64,000 nucleotides of DNA from Acridotheres tristis (taxonomy: Eukaryota; Chordata; Aves; Passeriformes; Sturnidae). Position 1 is the stretch's first letter; every line of letters starts with the position of its first letter. Under the pieces are notes generated by a model. The model saw only the letters and a program-made list of their open reading frames with translations. It searched no databases and had not been told where the DNA came from. This document shows, piece by piece, positions 22,501-35,998 of the stretch. The DNA is taken from the NCBI GenBank assembly GCA_037013685.1, contig CM072919.1, positions 27,811,325-27,875,324 of the forward strand, read 5' to 3'. The translations under genes and the position numbers were made by a program.

Positions 22501-25500
22501 ACAGATTATTGCAGAGCTGATAACCTGACACATGAACATTTTCTGCATAGAGCATGGGAGAGCTGTAATTACGGGATTCAATACCTTCTTTTCATATAAT
22601 TACACCTTCACGGTGTGAAGAGCATGAGTTGTGCTGTTGCTGGACTGTGATTGTACAATGAACCGAGCTGCTGTACGAATAACCTCTGCTGCTTGGCTCC
22701 TGAGGCTGGAATGTGTCAAGAGGCAGGCTGCTGCAGGAAGAGATGGTATCCTAGCACTTGAATGGTGTGCTTAATTCTCCCACTCTTGCCAGTTTGGGGC
22801 AGAGTTTGTGCAGTGTGTAGATCAGGCTACTGGAAGCAGAGATTATGATGTATTATTTGGAATCAGTAGATTAAATCACTGCAAGATGTTCTTTCAGAAA
22901 GGAAACCATTGTGTGGTGCCAAGTATTCTGCAATAATGTGTTAAAGGTGTCTCAAACTGGGAAGTCAAGTTTGGTTTTATTCCCTATTCCAGTTTGGTGA
23001 TACATTAAATACGGTAATGACTATTCCTCTCAAAATATGTTGGCTAAATATTTTCTAAAATGTTTTAAATATTGTTTCAAATATTTTTAAAATATTGGCT
23101 TAGTGTTTGTGAAGCAGCTGGGCAGTGATGCCTGCAAGAGAAAAGCATGAGAGAAAATACATAATAATTATAATAATACAAGCTTTTAAGTGTGTGGTAA
23201 GTTAGATATAAAGTCATTCATTGAATGCTTAGTAGAAAATAAAATACTGAAATAAGAAATTTGTCTCTGTTCTGTGCCCAAAAAGACAGAACTAAGCAGA
23301 AAAGCAGTATATGAAACTTAATTATTAAAATTAATGATTTCCATTAATACCAATATTTTCAAACTTTTTTACATATCTGCCTTTAAAACTTCTAAGAGGC
23401 TTTTTGAATCTGAAACAATTTTTGCATGTCTGTTTGTACTGTAGTGTTATTATAGCAGATGAGGGGGGAAAGCACTTGTAAATGAGTTAGTCTTTTGTAG
23501 GATGAACTGAAACCAGAACACTGAATATTCTGGGCAGACAGTTAAGAGAGTGTAAAAATAGGGGAAGGATTTAGTTTCTCTTTAATATAACTTTTTGTCT
23601 AGGTGTTTCTCTCTGACAGCAAACTTCGGATTACAGAAATTCTTTAGTTGATACATATTTGAAAATACCTATCCACACAATATCTGTCTTATTCTTTAAT
23701 ATAATTTCTGGCTTAGTTTTCATCCCCAGTTATGCAACAGACTACATATCTGTACTGTTTTAACAGATGCAGAAAACAATTTTTACCTTTTTTGTTATGG
23801 TTTTATATAGAATTTCTTTATTTATTTCACTTAGAAACCCAACCACAGCTAATTCTAGTGAGATTTAAAGAAATTTAAAGAAATTTTTCACTTTAGTTTC
23901 TTTTAACTTGTCTCCTTATTGTTGAGTCTTTAGTATACACATGTTCAGCTTTTCCTGCAAAGTATGAGAGTTTCATCCCTCCAAGGAGCACAGTTTCATG
24001 AACAATTCACACTGCGGTAGATTCCAACCAGAATAGGGTTATCTTTGCAGTGGCCAGGAGGGCCCAGGAGAGGCATTGCCAGGACCCTGTGATTATTCTG
24101 TTCCACTTCCCATCACGTGCAGGGGTGGTAGGAAAGAGCCAGTAGGATAGCGCAGTGGAGCAAATGTTGGTTTTATGTGGAAAATACTCCCTTGTTAATT
24201 GTTTGCCTGTCCTGTACATTCTGCTATTGCTATTGGGGAATACCATTCCCAGCCCATGAAAGGTAGTTAACATGGTTTACTGTGAATGAGAGTCATGACC
24301 CTGATCTATTTTATGTTAGATGCTGCAAGGGCTGGGTGCATTTACCGTATCATAGATGGAGTGCTTTCACTAACCTAGCATCCATTCTGTGCCTGCTTCA
24401 TGGCGCTGGATGTCTGATGGGTTATGGGCTGCCACTCTTCTTCCAACAAAAACACTAAATATTTTGTGATTGTATTGTACAGACATAACATTCTCCTAAT
24501 TGCTGCCTTTAGAAGAAATAAAATAATCCAATATCCCAAGTAACAACTAAGTGCAACATTTATACAATAATTTCCCCCTTAACAGATCCAAGTGCTCAGC
24601 TAGCAAAACTTGATCCCTTAATGAAGGCTTTGAATATGTAGCTTTTTAAAAGTCAGAGTATAGGTGGCCATTGTTGAAAATACTCTTTTAATTTTATTTT
24701 CTGTATCCTAAGGAAAGCAAAGAGATTTTTAAAAGCTGTTGTCTTGTTACAGGGTTCATCCGAAGAGGTCAGCCACGACTGCTTTTTCAAATTCAGAAAA
24801 AATTTAGATAAGCTGTCATTTGAATACTTATGCAGCCATATTTTTTCAGACATATTTATATGTCTGAGAAAATAATTGTGAAAACAGTTTTAAAATTTTT
24901 TTTCGCTTTTACATATAGTTCATCTCTTTACCTCAAAGACTTGAGATCTTCCTGAAGTCCTCCTATCCCATATTATTGCACTCTGGCACATTCTTTGCAC
25001 ATACATGAATGCTGCAACTTTACACTTACTAGAGGCAATAAAATGAGAGAAGAAATGTCAGAATTGAACAGTTTTGACTGTCAAATATAAACTTCTCTAG
25101 CATTCATGGCTAATGCTCTAATCATCAGTGCCAAACATTGAAATAATCTGCTTTTCCTGAATGTTTTTACTGGCCAGGATGCATAGAGGAGTAGTGTGCT
25201 CAGTCATAATCATGCTCCAGAAAGGTTGGAAATGTTCCCTTTGAGCTGCCAATCATTAGGCCAGCCAAAGTGAAGACAAGCACATTGACAAGTGAGAATG
25301 GTAATAATTTATTTTCTATTGATGGATGGTGACAAATCATTTTTTGAAGCTGTTACTGTGAAGCTACATGAAGAAAGACAGAGATGATCCTAGATGAGGC
25401 TCTTCACACCTCATTTAGCCCAAATGTAGCCACTTGGGTGGTGAATCGGTTCAAAGTATCAGCCCAGGCATTTCCTCACAAAATTTGTGTGCTGTCAAAA

Positions 25501-27569
25501 TGTGTATTGAAACAAAAGAAAGATTAAAATGCAGTCATGTGAGAAATTCAGGAATATAATTTCCATCACATAACTCCAGGTACAGAAAAGAGATTAGAAG
25601 GAGAAATAAGTGAAATATTAAGGGTGCTTTCAGTAGGGGTAGATTTTTAAAGATGCTAATTAATAGAAATAGCATGAGTATTTATCAAAGCTTGGGCACA
25701 CCCCTTTCAACTTTCACCTGACAGGTCAAATTAATTCATGTGCTCCCTACCAGTGCATAATACATTACATATCATATTTAAATTTACTTTTGCCAAGACC
25801 TGCTGATGTGCTTACCACCTGACATCCCATGCTATTTCAGAATACAGGTGGATATTTTATTTTAAAGTATGTAACAAACCTGTCCTGTTAATTTTATAAA
25901 TTATTAATTTTTTTTGTATAGAAAAAAATTAAATACTCTTGAGGTCTGACTCTAAGGAATTTGGTGTACATTTTAATCTACTTTTTTTTTTTTAATATGA
26001 TTTTTGTTCCTAAGAAATTCTACTGTCTGTATTTAAAGTCAAATATTCTCTTAAGCAGAGATTCTTGAATCCTCTGAATTGAAGCTAGGCATTGCTTCAG
26101 TTGTCCTGGGGTTTTGCAGTTTCTTTTCATATTGGCCATTGCCCTGGAGGGAGCAAAAAGAGAAGAAGCAACCAGAGAGGCAAAGTTCCTTTTATCTTCC
26201 AGAAAGTTGTAAAATAGGCATCTCTTCTGGCTGGCTTGTGCTGGAACAAAACCTCCCATGGCAACCCCATCCTTTGCCTAAATATGCAAAAAATCATTTG
26301 TACTTAAACAAGCAAGGATTTTATATGGCAAGATATGTTAATGACAACATTAAGATTTTCCTATATCACACTTCCAAAAAATTGTTCTACTTAGTCTGCT
26401 AAGATAATATTATTTACTCAGAACAAGTCAAAAGTTCTCATGTCTTTTAATATGGTTTAAGTAATCTCAAATATAATGAGAAAATGCGTATTTGGTTATG
26501 CATGCACAAATAGTATTTATTTCTCTTCTAATCACTTAAAATTATAACTTACTTGAGAAAATGCAAATTAAAGAGGTAGAACTGGAGTTATGGCTTTTAG
26601 ATAGCCTTGACTTTCCTCTTTGGGCATTATGTCAGGAGGTTTGTGTACAAAAAAGTGTGATGATGATTTATTATCATATTGTGCAAGACAGAGGCAAGTG
26701 TATAACATTTAATGTGCCAGGGAATCTGTGGATGTCAGTAGATTTTACATACTGTTCATCTTGCTTTAAAAGGGCATCTGGCTCCCCTGTATTCCTTCAA
26801 GGTAACTGTATCACATAGTGATCTGTAGAGGCACACTGAGAATACAAAAAAACTTAACATTACCTTTCAATATACAGATATATTTTGACATAAAGTATAT
26901 GTAGTTTGTTTATACTAGATTATAGTTTTTAGTAGGTTTCTTGGCTTTGTTTCAAATTTTTAGTGCGGCTAATGCAAAAATAATTTGAAAGCAGTGTAGC
27001 CTGTATGCATCTCTGTACTGTATGCATCTCTGTAGTTGCATGTTACACTAATAATGGAAATACGATAGTGAGTTTTTCTGAATAATTCACAATACCAGGT
27101 ACTTAAAAAACTTACTTTTATTTGGTGTTGTTTTGTCCACCAAAGTAACATGACAGGACAGCCTTTTTGCATAAAACTCAAGATCACCACTCTTTTTCAC
27201 CACCTATCTACCAGTTTGTATTTGATTAAGCATCCACCAGATAACTACATATGAGAGAAAAACCTGTAAGACTGACTTTGTAATTAATCTTTGGGAGGAT
27301 TTAAGGAGGTCTTGGCATTTCTGTAAACATAAGAATTTATGTAGGTGTTTACAAGTGATGATTGCAAAAACTGCAGCTCAGTTTTGTTTTTTCAGATCTG
27401 TAGCTCTTTTTGTGCTACATTCTTATCCTTCTATTTGTAAACATACACAGAAGAATATGTGTATAGAGGGACACAGGTCTAACTTTTTGCCTTTTGCCCC
27501 TTGAGCATTTAGAGAAAAGACTGAAGAGAAAGAGAGGGGAAGAGAAAAAAGAGGAATGTCAAGGGCAGC
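19556..27569. other. Long AT-rich stretch, no confirmed gene
   Basis: About 8 kb of unique-looking sequence. Notable small items: a 16-base A-run at 22075-22090; an exon-like block at 21397-21462 discussed in the findings; and a denser, GC-richer piece at about 24000-24290 that may be an old LTR or other repeat which I cannot name. All other frames look random. Confidence 0.45.
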
Positions 27570-27700
27570 AGTTTGATGGCTGGGGCTTTGAGCAACCTAG
27601 TCTTGTTTAATGTATCTCTGCCCATGATGGGAAGTAGAATGAGATGAACTTTAAGATCTCTTCTGACCCAAACCATTCAATTAGTCTGTGAATTTCAAAC
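27570..27700 (+). mobile_element. CR1 LINE 3' end fragment
   Basis: Plus-strand CR1 tail: 'agcaacctagtcttg', 'ctgcccatgatgggaagtagaatgagatgaactttaagatctcttctgacccaaaccattcaa' follow each other as in the family. Short, 5' truncated and non-coding. Confidence 0.8.
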
Positions 27701-29094
27701 ATGGATGGATTGAGGAGGAGGAAATGACAAAGTAGACATCCCATAGGAAATCAACAAACATACAGTTGGCAGAAAATGAAGACGGAAAATCTTACAAAAT
27801 AGTTAAAATCATTTACTCTGCATGCTACCCTATTTTGTTTGAAAAGACAGAATCTGCTAGCAGTGCCCAGACATGCTAGGTGGTACCTCTCTTTTTGCTC
27901 AGGCTGGACAGAGCCCTTCCTGCTGGAATACAGGCACTCAAGAGCCAGGAAAGATGGACAAAACTTCTGACCTCTCACAATATTTATGTGCTGAGGCTCC
28001 TTATAAAATATCCTTGCTTTGAAATTGAGTTCTGGAAATGAATCTCTGCCTCACCAGCTTCACCCCCCTGTCCAATTTCAGAGGAGCTTACCTGACACTG
28101 TGACCAGGAGGGATGGGGAAGCCAGAGAAAACATATTTTTAGTGATCCCTTTAACAACAGAGTAAAATTGCCCCAAGTGATCTTTATGAAAGTAATGCCT
28201 CCTTGTTTCTAATGAAACCATTTGTAGCAAAGAGAACAAATAGAGCACAAGGAAAAAAGTGAGCTGAAAGATTTTTTTTTCCTTTGCTTCTTCAGTGAAA
28301 ACCAGAATGCACAGTTCAGAAGACTGTGGGCCACCGTAATGTTTCTGTTTCTTTTTCTTGTTATGTGCTAAGTAGAGATACATTTCTCTATGTGGTATTA
28401 AAAACAGGTGTATGCGTTTATTGTGCCACTGGAAATCTCCATACAGAAGCCAGAAGAATTGCATTGCCAATTCTTTTATAAGGAGGCAGTTTTGGGTTTT
28501 TTTGACCAATTCTTCTGAGCTCCTCAAGGACAGAAAGACATATTTTCTCTTCCCATTTTCATATATCAGTGTAGCTTTGCCCTTAGCTCTGTACAAACCT
28601 TCTTTCTTTTCCGTGTGAGCTTGTCACTCTTTTATTACCATCTTATCTACATGCACTACTCCTATACCCTTGGAGCTCTATGAGTTTTGACTTCTTTTGA
28701 ATAGGTTCTTTTATTTTTGTAAAAGGATATCCTTACCTCTCCTGCAGGTGGTGTTCCCACAGAGAGTTTTCCCTAGTTTCATCAGACCACAGGAGGGAGC
28801 CTTTGTACCCTTGAGTGTCACCAAATGCCAGGAAGAGCTTCCATACTGGATTTCTGAATCCTTAAAGGAAGCTACAGTTTGCTCATGTTCACTGAAAATA
28901 CACGGAGAAAAAAAAACAAAGATTGCCATGTTGCCATGTCTCTCCTTTTTACTCATAGAAAGCTCTAACACAGCTTCATAGTTACTAGTTTGCTAGAACT
29001 ACATCTAAAGTTTGAAAAAAATATTTTTTTAATACATATAGTTAGCAAATGATACACAGTTCAACACAGGCTGAAAATCGGTAGAGATAGCTAA
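27701..29094. other. No confirmed gene; possible mariner relic inside
   Basis: At about 28185-28260 the sequence 'gaaagtaatgcctccttgtttc' followed by 'gcaaagagaacaaatagagcac' resembles what I recall of avian mariner-type (Galluhop) elements. A 172-residue minus frame across it (28078-28596) has no recognised motif and is probably chance. No terminal inverted repeats were confirmed. Confidence 0.3.
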
Positions 29095-29285
29095 ATATAT
29101 TTATGCTGGGTTTAAGGGTCATGAAACACTGGTGCAAGTGCCCAAAGATGCTGTGGACTTTCTGTGCTTAGAGGAATGCAGGACTTCTCTGGACATGGAC
29201 CTGAGCAAACCAATATAGTTACACCTGGTTTTAGTGCAGGGCTAGATGACTTCTATACATCCCTTCCAACTTGGATAGTGAATAG
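29095..29285 (+). mobile_element. CR1 LINE 3' end fragment
   Basis: Old plus-strand CR1 tail. It shows the decayed order 'gtggactttctgtgcttagag', 'ttctctggacatggac', 'cacctggttttagtgcagggctagatgacttc', 'tcccttccaacttgg'. The terminal octamers are lost. Confidence 0.65.
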
Positions 29286-32200
29286 CACTTAATGAGTTCA
29301 GACTCTAATGGACTATGTTTGCATACATTTTGAGCTTTAATCTATGGAACCTGGCTGAAGACTGGGTTGTGAAAACTGTGAAAGTCCATTGGTCCAGTTC
29401 TCAAAATGACAATAAAGAGCTTTAGTAGACAAGTAATTTCACATCATAGTGACATCCTTGAAAGAATAAAGGGGGCAGTCATCTTAGTAAGATTGAAAAA
29501 GAGCAATGCTGTTAATAAACCTGAGAAGTACCAAAGCTATTTGAGATCAGAAGATAGTGATGTAGATCCTCAAGGGCTTAATACTGTGTAGTCTGAAAGA
29601 AGGGCGCTTTGTGGGAGTCAATACACGAATATTGAAGAACCATCCCAGTAGACTGGACAACGCCCAATTACTGTAGTGCCTTGGCTGGTAAAGAGGCACT
29701 CGTGTCTTAAAGCGATAAAACAGAGAGACTAAGAACATATATGGGTGGATCTTGTGCTTCAGCCTGGCTTTGACTAATAGGAACACAGGCCTTGTCCTCT
29801 TCTAATAGCATCAGTTAAATCAGATATAAGGAAATGCCACTTGCATCAACTGATGAATTGGAAAATTACTATTTCCATTTTAAAAAATGCCTACAATATT
29901 TGGCACATGAAATTTTATGATGATTGACTACTTTTTGGACAAATTTGGGCTAAAGATGGAAGCAACACAGTAATATTCAATTTTAATTAAAAGGCAGCCA
30001 CTGTGCCCCCATATTTCAGCTATAATTCTCACCTAAACTTCAATTAGATTTTTCAGCAGAACTTCTTTGTCTGATTTAAAGTACCATTTAGATATATTAT
30101 AGAAACTTCATTTAAATATATATTTAATTAGAAATGTTTTATGATTTTAATGAGCCTTAAGAGACCTTTGATGAAGAGTAAGTGTAATTACGCTATTTAA
30201 ATTATTGTATAAATGCATGCTTTATAATCTACCTTCCTTGCAACTATATTTTTACACTAGATATTCTTAACATGAGGAATTGTTTCACTTTCTGTCAGTT
30301 TATCCTCCTCTTCCTTCCACAAAATGTTTTATCTCTGAAATAAAATTAAATATGCATGATACTACTTGTATTGGATAACATTGTAATAGCACAGTTAAAA
30401 ATCAATCTAAGAGATTAAAATGATTTTGATTTTGTTAGAGAAAGGACAAAATTGATAATTTGTTATGCACAAATTACAGACTAGCTCTTGTCCTGTACGT
30501 ATTTTCTCTTTTGTGCTTGAGGAAATTACCTGCAAAATTGCTGCAGAAGACGTGTTGTGCTAAGTATTGTGCTATCAGCAATCCGCTTCACTACCACAAC
30601 ATAAAGAAAGAGAGAGGCTCAGCAAATTTAGAAAAATAAGGAAGCCGTAGAACTAGCAGTTAAAAGGGAAAAAAATGGGCTTTTTAATGCATCCTGTGCT
30701 TTATCACACAACCTGCATGAAGACCATTAACTGTCACATGCTGAGCCTTACAATTCATTGTTCAGAAGCAGCACACATTAACTCCTAATAAATTGTTGTT
30801 ACTTCGCTTTTTTTTCTTTGTGTGTATGTTTGGATATAGTTTTTTATTAATGAAAACTGAGCTCATAGTAAGTTGAGTCTTTGATACTGAATAGATGAGC
30901 TAATATTAGCATAATGAGCAATATTGCTTCTCAGGACCACAAATCAGTCAAATGTCTTCTAACTGAAAGAGTACTTCTGGTAAAAAATGCTTGACTATAG
31001 CGTAAGGCATCAGCAATTCCCATGCACTGACTCGATCTCCTTGGGTATGTAGATAGCTGGCCATGAGGTAGTCATTCCTGATCAGCAAAGTTTTTAGTGT
31101 CTCACCCAGGAAAGGATATAAAAGAAGGGTTGCAGCTTTCAACAGCAGTCAGTACAAACCCTGGTTTCTGTCTGCAGTGCTAGGTTCAGAAATTCTCCTC
31201 TTCCTTTTGCAAAAGTACATGAAAATTTATTGTCTTCTATTAAATTACTCTTGTTTTGTTCACTGTCCACATTTTAAGTGCAAGGAGAAATGTCACTTGC
31301 ACTCACGCTTTGCAAAGAGATACTTGTACAACAGCATATGTGTACTGTCATCTTCATGTCTTATATGTGTACTGTCACATGGAAAAGCTTAAGATATTTG
31401 AATTTCTGTCACAGAATATGTCTACTGGACTTTTCTTCTAAGTATTTAAACTTTTTTATTTTGAACGTTATTTATTACCAAGTCAAATAGTTGTTCTCAG
31501 ATTTCTACACAATTTTCCAGAAGGTACCCATTCTATTTTGCTATGCACTGTGATGTAGTGTAGTAGTACCAGATGGAGTTCTAAATGTGTTACTAGAACT
31601 TTTTCTGGTGGTTTGTTCTTTGGGTTTATATTTTTACATTGAAGCATACTTAAAAATTTTAATACCATTTTGCCATGAGCCTTTAAAATTGTGTTTCTCT
31701 GTGACTTTTGTAAAAATTATTATGAGTTAATAATCTCCATAGTTGACATGTCTGTCTAGCGAACACTGATTTTTACATGATTAACAGCTTTATGAACTGC
31801 AATACCATTTACAGATACTGAGAATATTAATCCAGACACAATTTTCTTCTGGCACAAACAAATAATCTATGCTGATTAATATAATTATTTTTGTTTCACC
31901 CAGCTTTCTATGCACATAGGTTTTTTTCCTTTTATCTTCATGCCTTCTTTTCTGGGGGGGATTTCAGCTAGTTCCATGAAGTTGTAAAATGCTTTTAGTC
32001 TTAAAAATATTTTCATCCTTGAAATAATTGTATCATTTACTTTTCCTATTTACTTATATTTTCATCCATTTAATGTATTCCTCCAAGAAAAATACGATTC
32101 TCTTTATCTGTTCTAAGATTTACCTGTTTGTGATTTATACATTTATTAACCCTTTCCTTTATTTTTGGATATTATTTAATCCAGTGTTCTAGTTTTAAAA

Positions 32201-34594
32201 TTTTTAAATTACTTTCTTAACCCAGTAATAGCCCAGTCTTGGGAGGTCAGTCTATTGAATTGATGCCAAAAGGAATTCCCCTTATCTTTCCTTGGTGATG
32301 CTGTATTGTGCAAAGAGTTGCAGCTTGCTTCTCTAGAAATGTGAATATTTTTAGTTTACAAATTTTCAAGATAGATCTGTGTGCAAATCTGGCAGCTTTG
32401 CCAAAAAGAAAGGTACTGCTTAAGAGTGTCTATTTCCATGTTTCTGCCTTTTCCATATTTTGTGGTGTCAGTGATGCTGTCTCTTCCCTTTTGGCTTCTC
32501 GCAGAATTTACAACAATAGTGGTGGATGTGAGGAGAAGAGGAGGTTATTTTTGGTTGGCAAAACATGGGCAAAACTTACACCATGTATACATGTACGTGT
32601 ATATATAACATTTCTTCTACTTTGGCGTGATGTCAATTTTATTAAACTGTTTAAAAGCATTTTGCATACACTCTGTTATATTTTTTTCTGCATGTACTTG
32701 CCCAGTGTTAAGTTAATCTTTTCCATGGTACCCACATTGCCTGATCTTCTGATGACTTTTCTATGTGGACTTTAGAGTGTGCAGCTTTATAGTTAAAAGA
32801 AATTTCAGGCAGAGAATGAATTTCTATACAAATATCTTTTCTTCTTTTTACACATCTTTTATAAGAAAGAAGTAGAGTATTTTTGACAGGAAAATATACT
32901 TCTGTTTTCTGCAGCACTGCAGTTGGGTTTTAAACACCAGTATACCCACATCTGAAAAAAGAGAATAGAGGTGTTAAAACTTGTTTGGGAAGCACTATTT
33001 AAGCTAAAAAATGTAGGTGTGGTGTTTATTTAACCACAATTTGTAAAAGTTTAGGACAAAAATGAGCCAGACCTGTCATCACTTTGTGCTTGACTTGTGT
33101 GACATGTCACTCTTAGGGGAAAGGGAGGACCCAAGATTTGTAGATTCTTGTGGTCAAGAGTTGACAAAATTCAGAGAGTCCACAAAAACTCACCAAATGT
33201 TATTATAAATTACGAGCTTGTCATGGAAAATGGAGGGAAATCAATCAATCGATCAATCAATCAATCAATCAATCAATTAGTTCCAGTGTCAGTCTAGCAA
33301 GCCGAAAGGCCAGGGACATGTGGCATGCATCCAGTCTCAGTGAGTGTATGTTCTTACAGCTTTTCCCCACACAGAGGATAGCTATCTCACCTTCTATGCC
33401 AATTAGTTACCATGCACAGTCCATTCTTTCAGATCTTTCTGGAAATGGATTGGAGGGCCTTGGGAGCCCTGGATGGCCTTGTTCCCTCCTGCAGTCCATG
33501 CCCACTTCTTGGCCTCATTCTTGCAGTTGTGCTGTGCTATGTTGTACGTACCCTTAGGAACTGGAACGAGGATGTGTGTCTTGGATAAGTGTTGCCCTTC
33601 CTTTCCATGGCCTCCATCTGCAGACACATCTTGTTCTTTCCCACGGTAGTTCCACAGCCATCTGGCTTTTGGTGCTGGAGCCCCTTATCTTCTAGGATTC
33701 TACAACCTTGCAAAAGTTCTTATCCTCATAAAGAATCTTAGATAGCCATTACAAGCACATCATCACTTCCTCGGAGGTGACCCAGTCAGTAAGATGTGTT
33801 GTAATTAGACAAAAAAATAATACTTTTACTCAGTACATGTCTATCTTCATGGTTTCAGCCATATCTGTGACTGTTTCAGATACTTAGGAATCAGAAAAAC
33901 TGCTACGTAGGATGAAATAGACATTCCAGGTGCAAGCTGCAGCAGACACAGTAGGTTTTACTGTCCTAAGGCTCTTTGTAATTTCAGATTATGTCAAGCT
34001 CATTAAAAATACTCAATAATTAAAACAATTCCAATATATTTTCAACTGTTTAGTCTTTTAATATTTTATCCTAGAATAAAGTGCACATGGTGCTCCAGAA
34101 TGCTATTTGCTTTGAGCAGAAATGTAGAGAAAATTAGAATTTCAAAAAAGAGAGAAACGTTGCACTAACTTTGGCTTCATGGTCTCATTTATTGTAATAT
34201 CCCTAACTTTTTTATTTCTTTGACTGTTCTTTATGCAGGAATTATTCTTTTTATGACAACATAGAGCTTTGTGCTGATTTCTGATCTTCAGAAATACAAC
34301 GTGCATTACCAGGAGTTCAAGTGTTCAAGTATTGCAATGAATTATTATGGGTTTTATATCTTTGATATCTCAGACCTATCCCAGCTGTGTCAATTTAATG
34401 TTGTCTAGTGACATGTTCTCCTGAAATGTGTAAGCAGCTGCAAAGAATTAGCTAACATTCCTGTTTAAAATGCTGAAAATGGCATTAAATAATACTTATT
34501 TTCCAGATATTTTAGGCTCCCCCGTCTCTTTTATTTTTTTTTAATGTTCCAAAATTTCCAATTTGTATCTGGATTTTCAACAAAAACTCTAACT
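29286..34594. other. No gene seen; TCAA microsatellite inside
   Basis: Unique-looking DNA. The 155-residue plus frame at 32308-32775 lacks any motif or splice structure. A somewhat GC-richer block at about 33310-33720 is unrecognised; it might be an old retrocopy or repeat. Confidence 0.45.
33240..33277 (+). repeat. (TCAA)n microsatellite
   Basis: About nine consecutive tetranucleotide units with one TCGA variant near the left end. Confidence 0.9.
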
Positions 34595-35998
34595 GGGACT
34601 TCTGTAGAGTTGCCTGCACTCCATTCTCCATCCTTTATCATCAGTCTTGGTTAACTGGGGATGTCCCAAATGACTGGAGGCTGACCAATGTGATGCCCAT
34701 CCAATAGAAGGGTGAGAAGGAGGACCGGGGGATCTACAGCCTTGTCAGCCTGACCTAGTATCCAGCAAGGTTATGGAGCAGATAATCTTGATTGCCATCA
34801 TGCAGCATCTAGAGGACAACCATGGAATCAGGCCCAACCCGCGTGGGTTTAGAAAATGCAGGTCCTGTTTGACCAGCTTGATCTCCTCTTATGACCAAGT
34901 GACCTACCTGGTGGATGATAGAAAGGCTGTGGATGTTGTGTACCTGGACTTCAGCAGAGCCTTTGATGCTGTCTCCCACAGCATTCTCCTGGAGAAGCTG
35001 GCAGCCCTTGGCTTGGGCAAGTGCACTCTTCACTGGGTTAAGAGCTGGCCGGAAGGCTGGGTCCAGAGCATGGGGCTGAATGGTGCTGCAGCTGGTGGTC
35101 AGTCACTGCTGGGAATCCCCAAGGCTCAGTAGTGGGGCCAGTCCTGCTTAATGTCTTTATTGGTGGTGTGGATGAGGGGATTGAGTGTACCCTCAGTGAG
35201 TTTGCAGACAGCACTAAGCTGAGCCGAGTGTTGATCTGCTGGAGTGTAGGCAGGCTCTGTAGAGTGATCTGGAGAGGCCAGGCCAAGGGGCTCAGGCTGG
35301 GGCTGTGAGGTTCAATAAGGCCAGGCTGGTTCCTGCACTTGGATCATGTCAGCCCCATGCAGTACTACAGGCTGGAGGAAGAGTGGCTGCAGAGTGGCCC
35401 AGGAGAAAAGGACCAGGAGGTGCTGATTGCCAGCTGCCTGAACACGAGCCAGAGTGTGCCTAGGTGGCCAAGATGGCCAATGGCATCCTGGTCTTCATCA
35501 GAAATAGTGTGGCCAGCAGGACCACGGCAGTGATTGTCCCCTTGTGTGTCCAAAAAGGGCAGCAGAGCTAATGAAGGGTCTAGGAAGCAGGTTATATGAA
35601 GAGGGTCACAGTTTGGATGAGAGAGCTGAGGTTGTTTAGCCTGGGGAAAAGGAGGCTCATTGGAGACCTTATCACTCTACAACTGCCTGAAAGGAGGGTG
35701 TAGCGAGATGGGGTTGGTCTCTTCTGACAGTCAGATAATGACAGGACAAGAGGAAATGACCTCAAACTGCACTGTGGGAGGTTCAGTTTGGACATCAGGA
35801 AGAATTTCTTCACTGAAGGGGTTTTTAAACACTGGAATGGACTGCCCAGGGAAGTGGTGGAATCACCACCCCAGGTAGTGTTCAATAAAGGAATAAATGT
35901 GGCAGTTAGTGCTATGGTTTAGCTGATATGGTGGCATTCAGTCAAAGGCTGGACTTGATGATCACGAAGGTCTTTTGCAATATTGTTTCTATGATTTC
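34595..35998 (+). mobile_element. CR1 LINE, 1.4 kb, plus strand
   Basis: The longest continuous CR1 here. It begins in the RT domain (34625 onward, 'gtcttggttaactggggatgtccc'), includes the frame at 34773-35132, and runs to the 3' end with 'ggctggacttgatgatcacgaaggtcttttgcaat' and the octamer-like 'tttctatgattt'. Multiple indels and stops make it inactive. Confidence 0.92.
34773..35132 (+). pseudogene. CR1 reverse-transcriptase fragment
   Basis: A 119-residue open piece of the CR1 ORF2 RT. VYLDFSRAFDAVSHSILLEKL is the LINE form of the RT core around the first catalytic Asp; upstream HGIRPNPRGFRKCRSCLT is the usual preceding motif. The frame then runs into a stop and continues in other frames, so no full RT is possible. 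Confidence 0.85.

Noticed and set aside
24000..24290. GC-richer block suspected to be an old LTR
   Set aside because: No terminal TG...CA, no target duplication and no confident family match; left as unknown.
28078..28596. 172-residue minus-strand frame
   Set aside because: No domain, low-complexity Lys run, crosses a probable transposon relic.
32308..32775. 155-residue plus-strand frame
   Set aside because: No motif; Phe/Leu-rich because of the T-rich sequence; start is not convincing.
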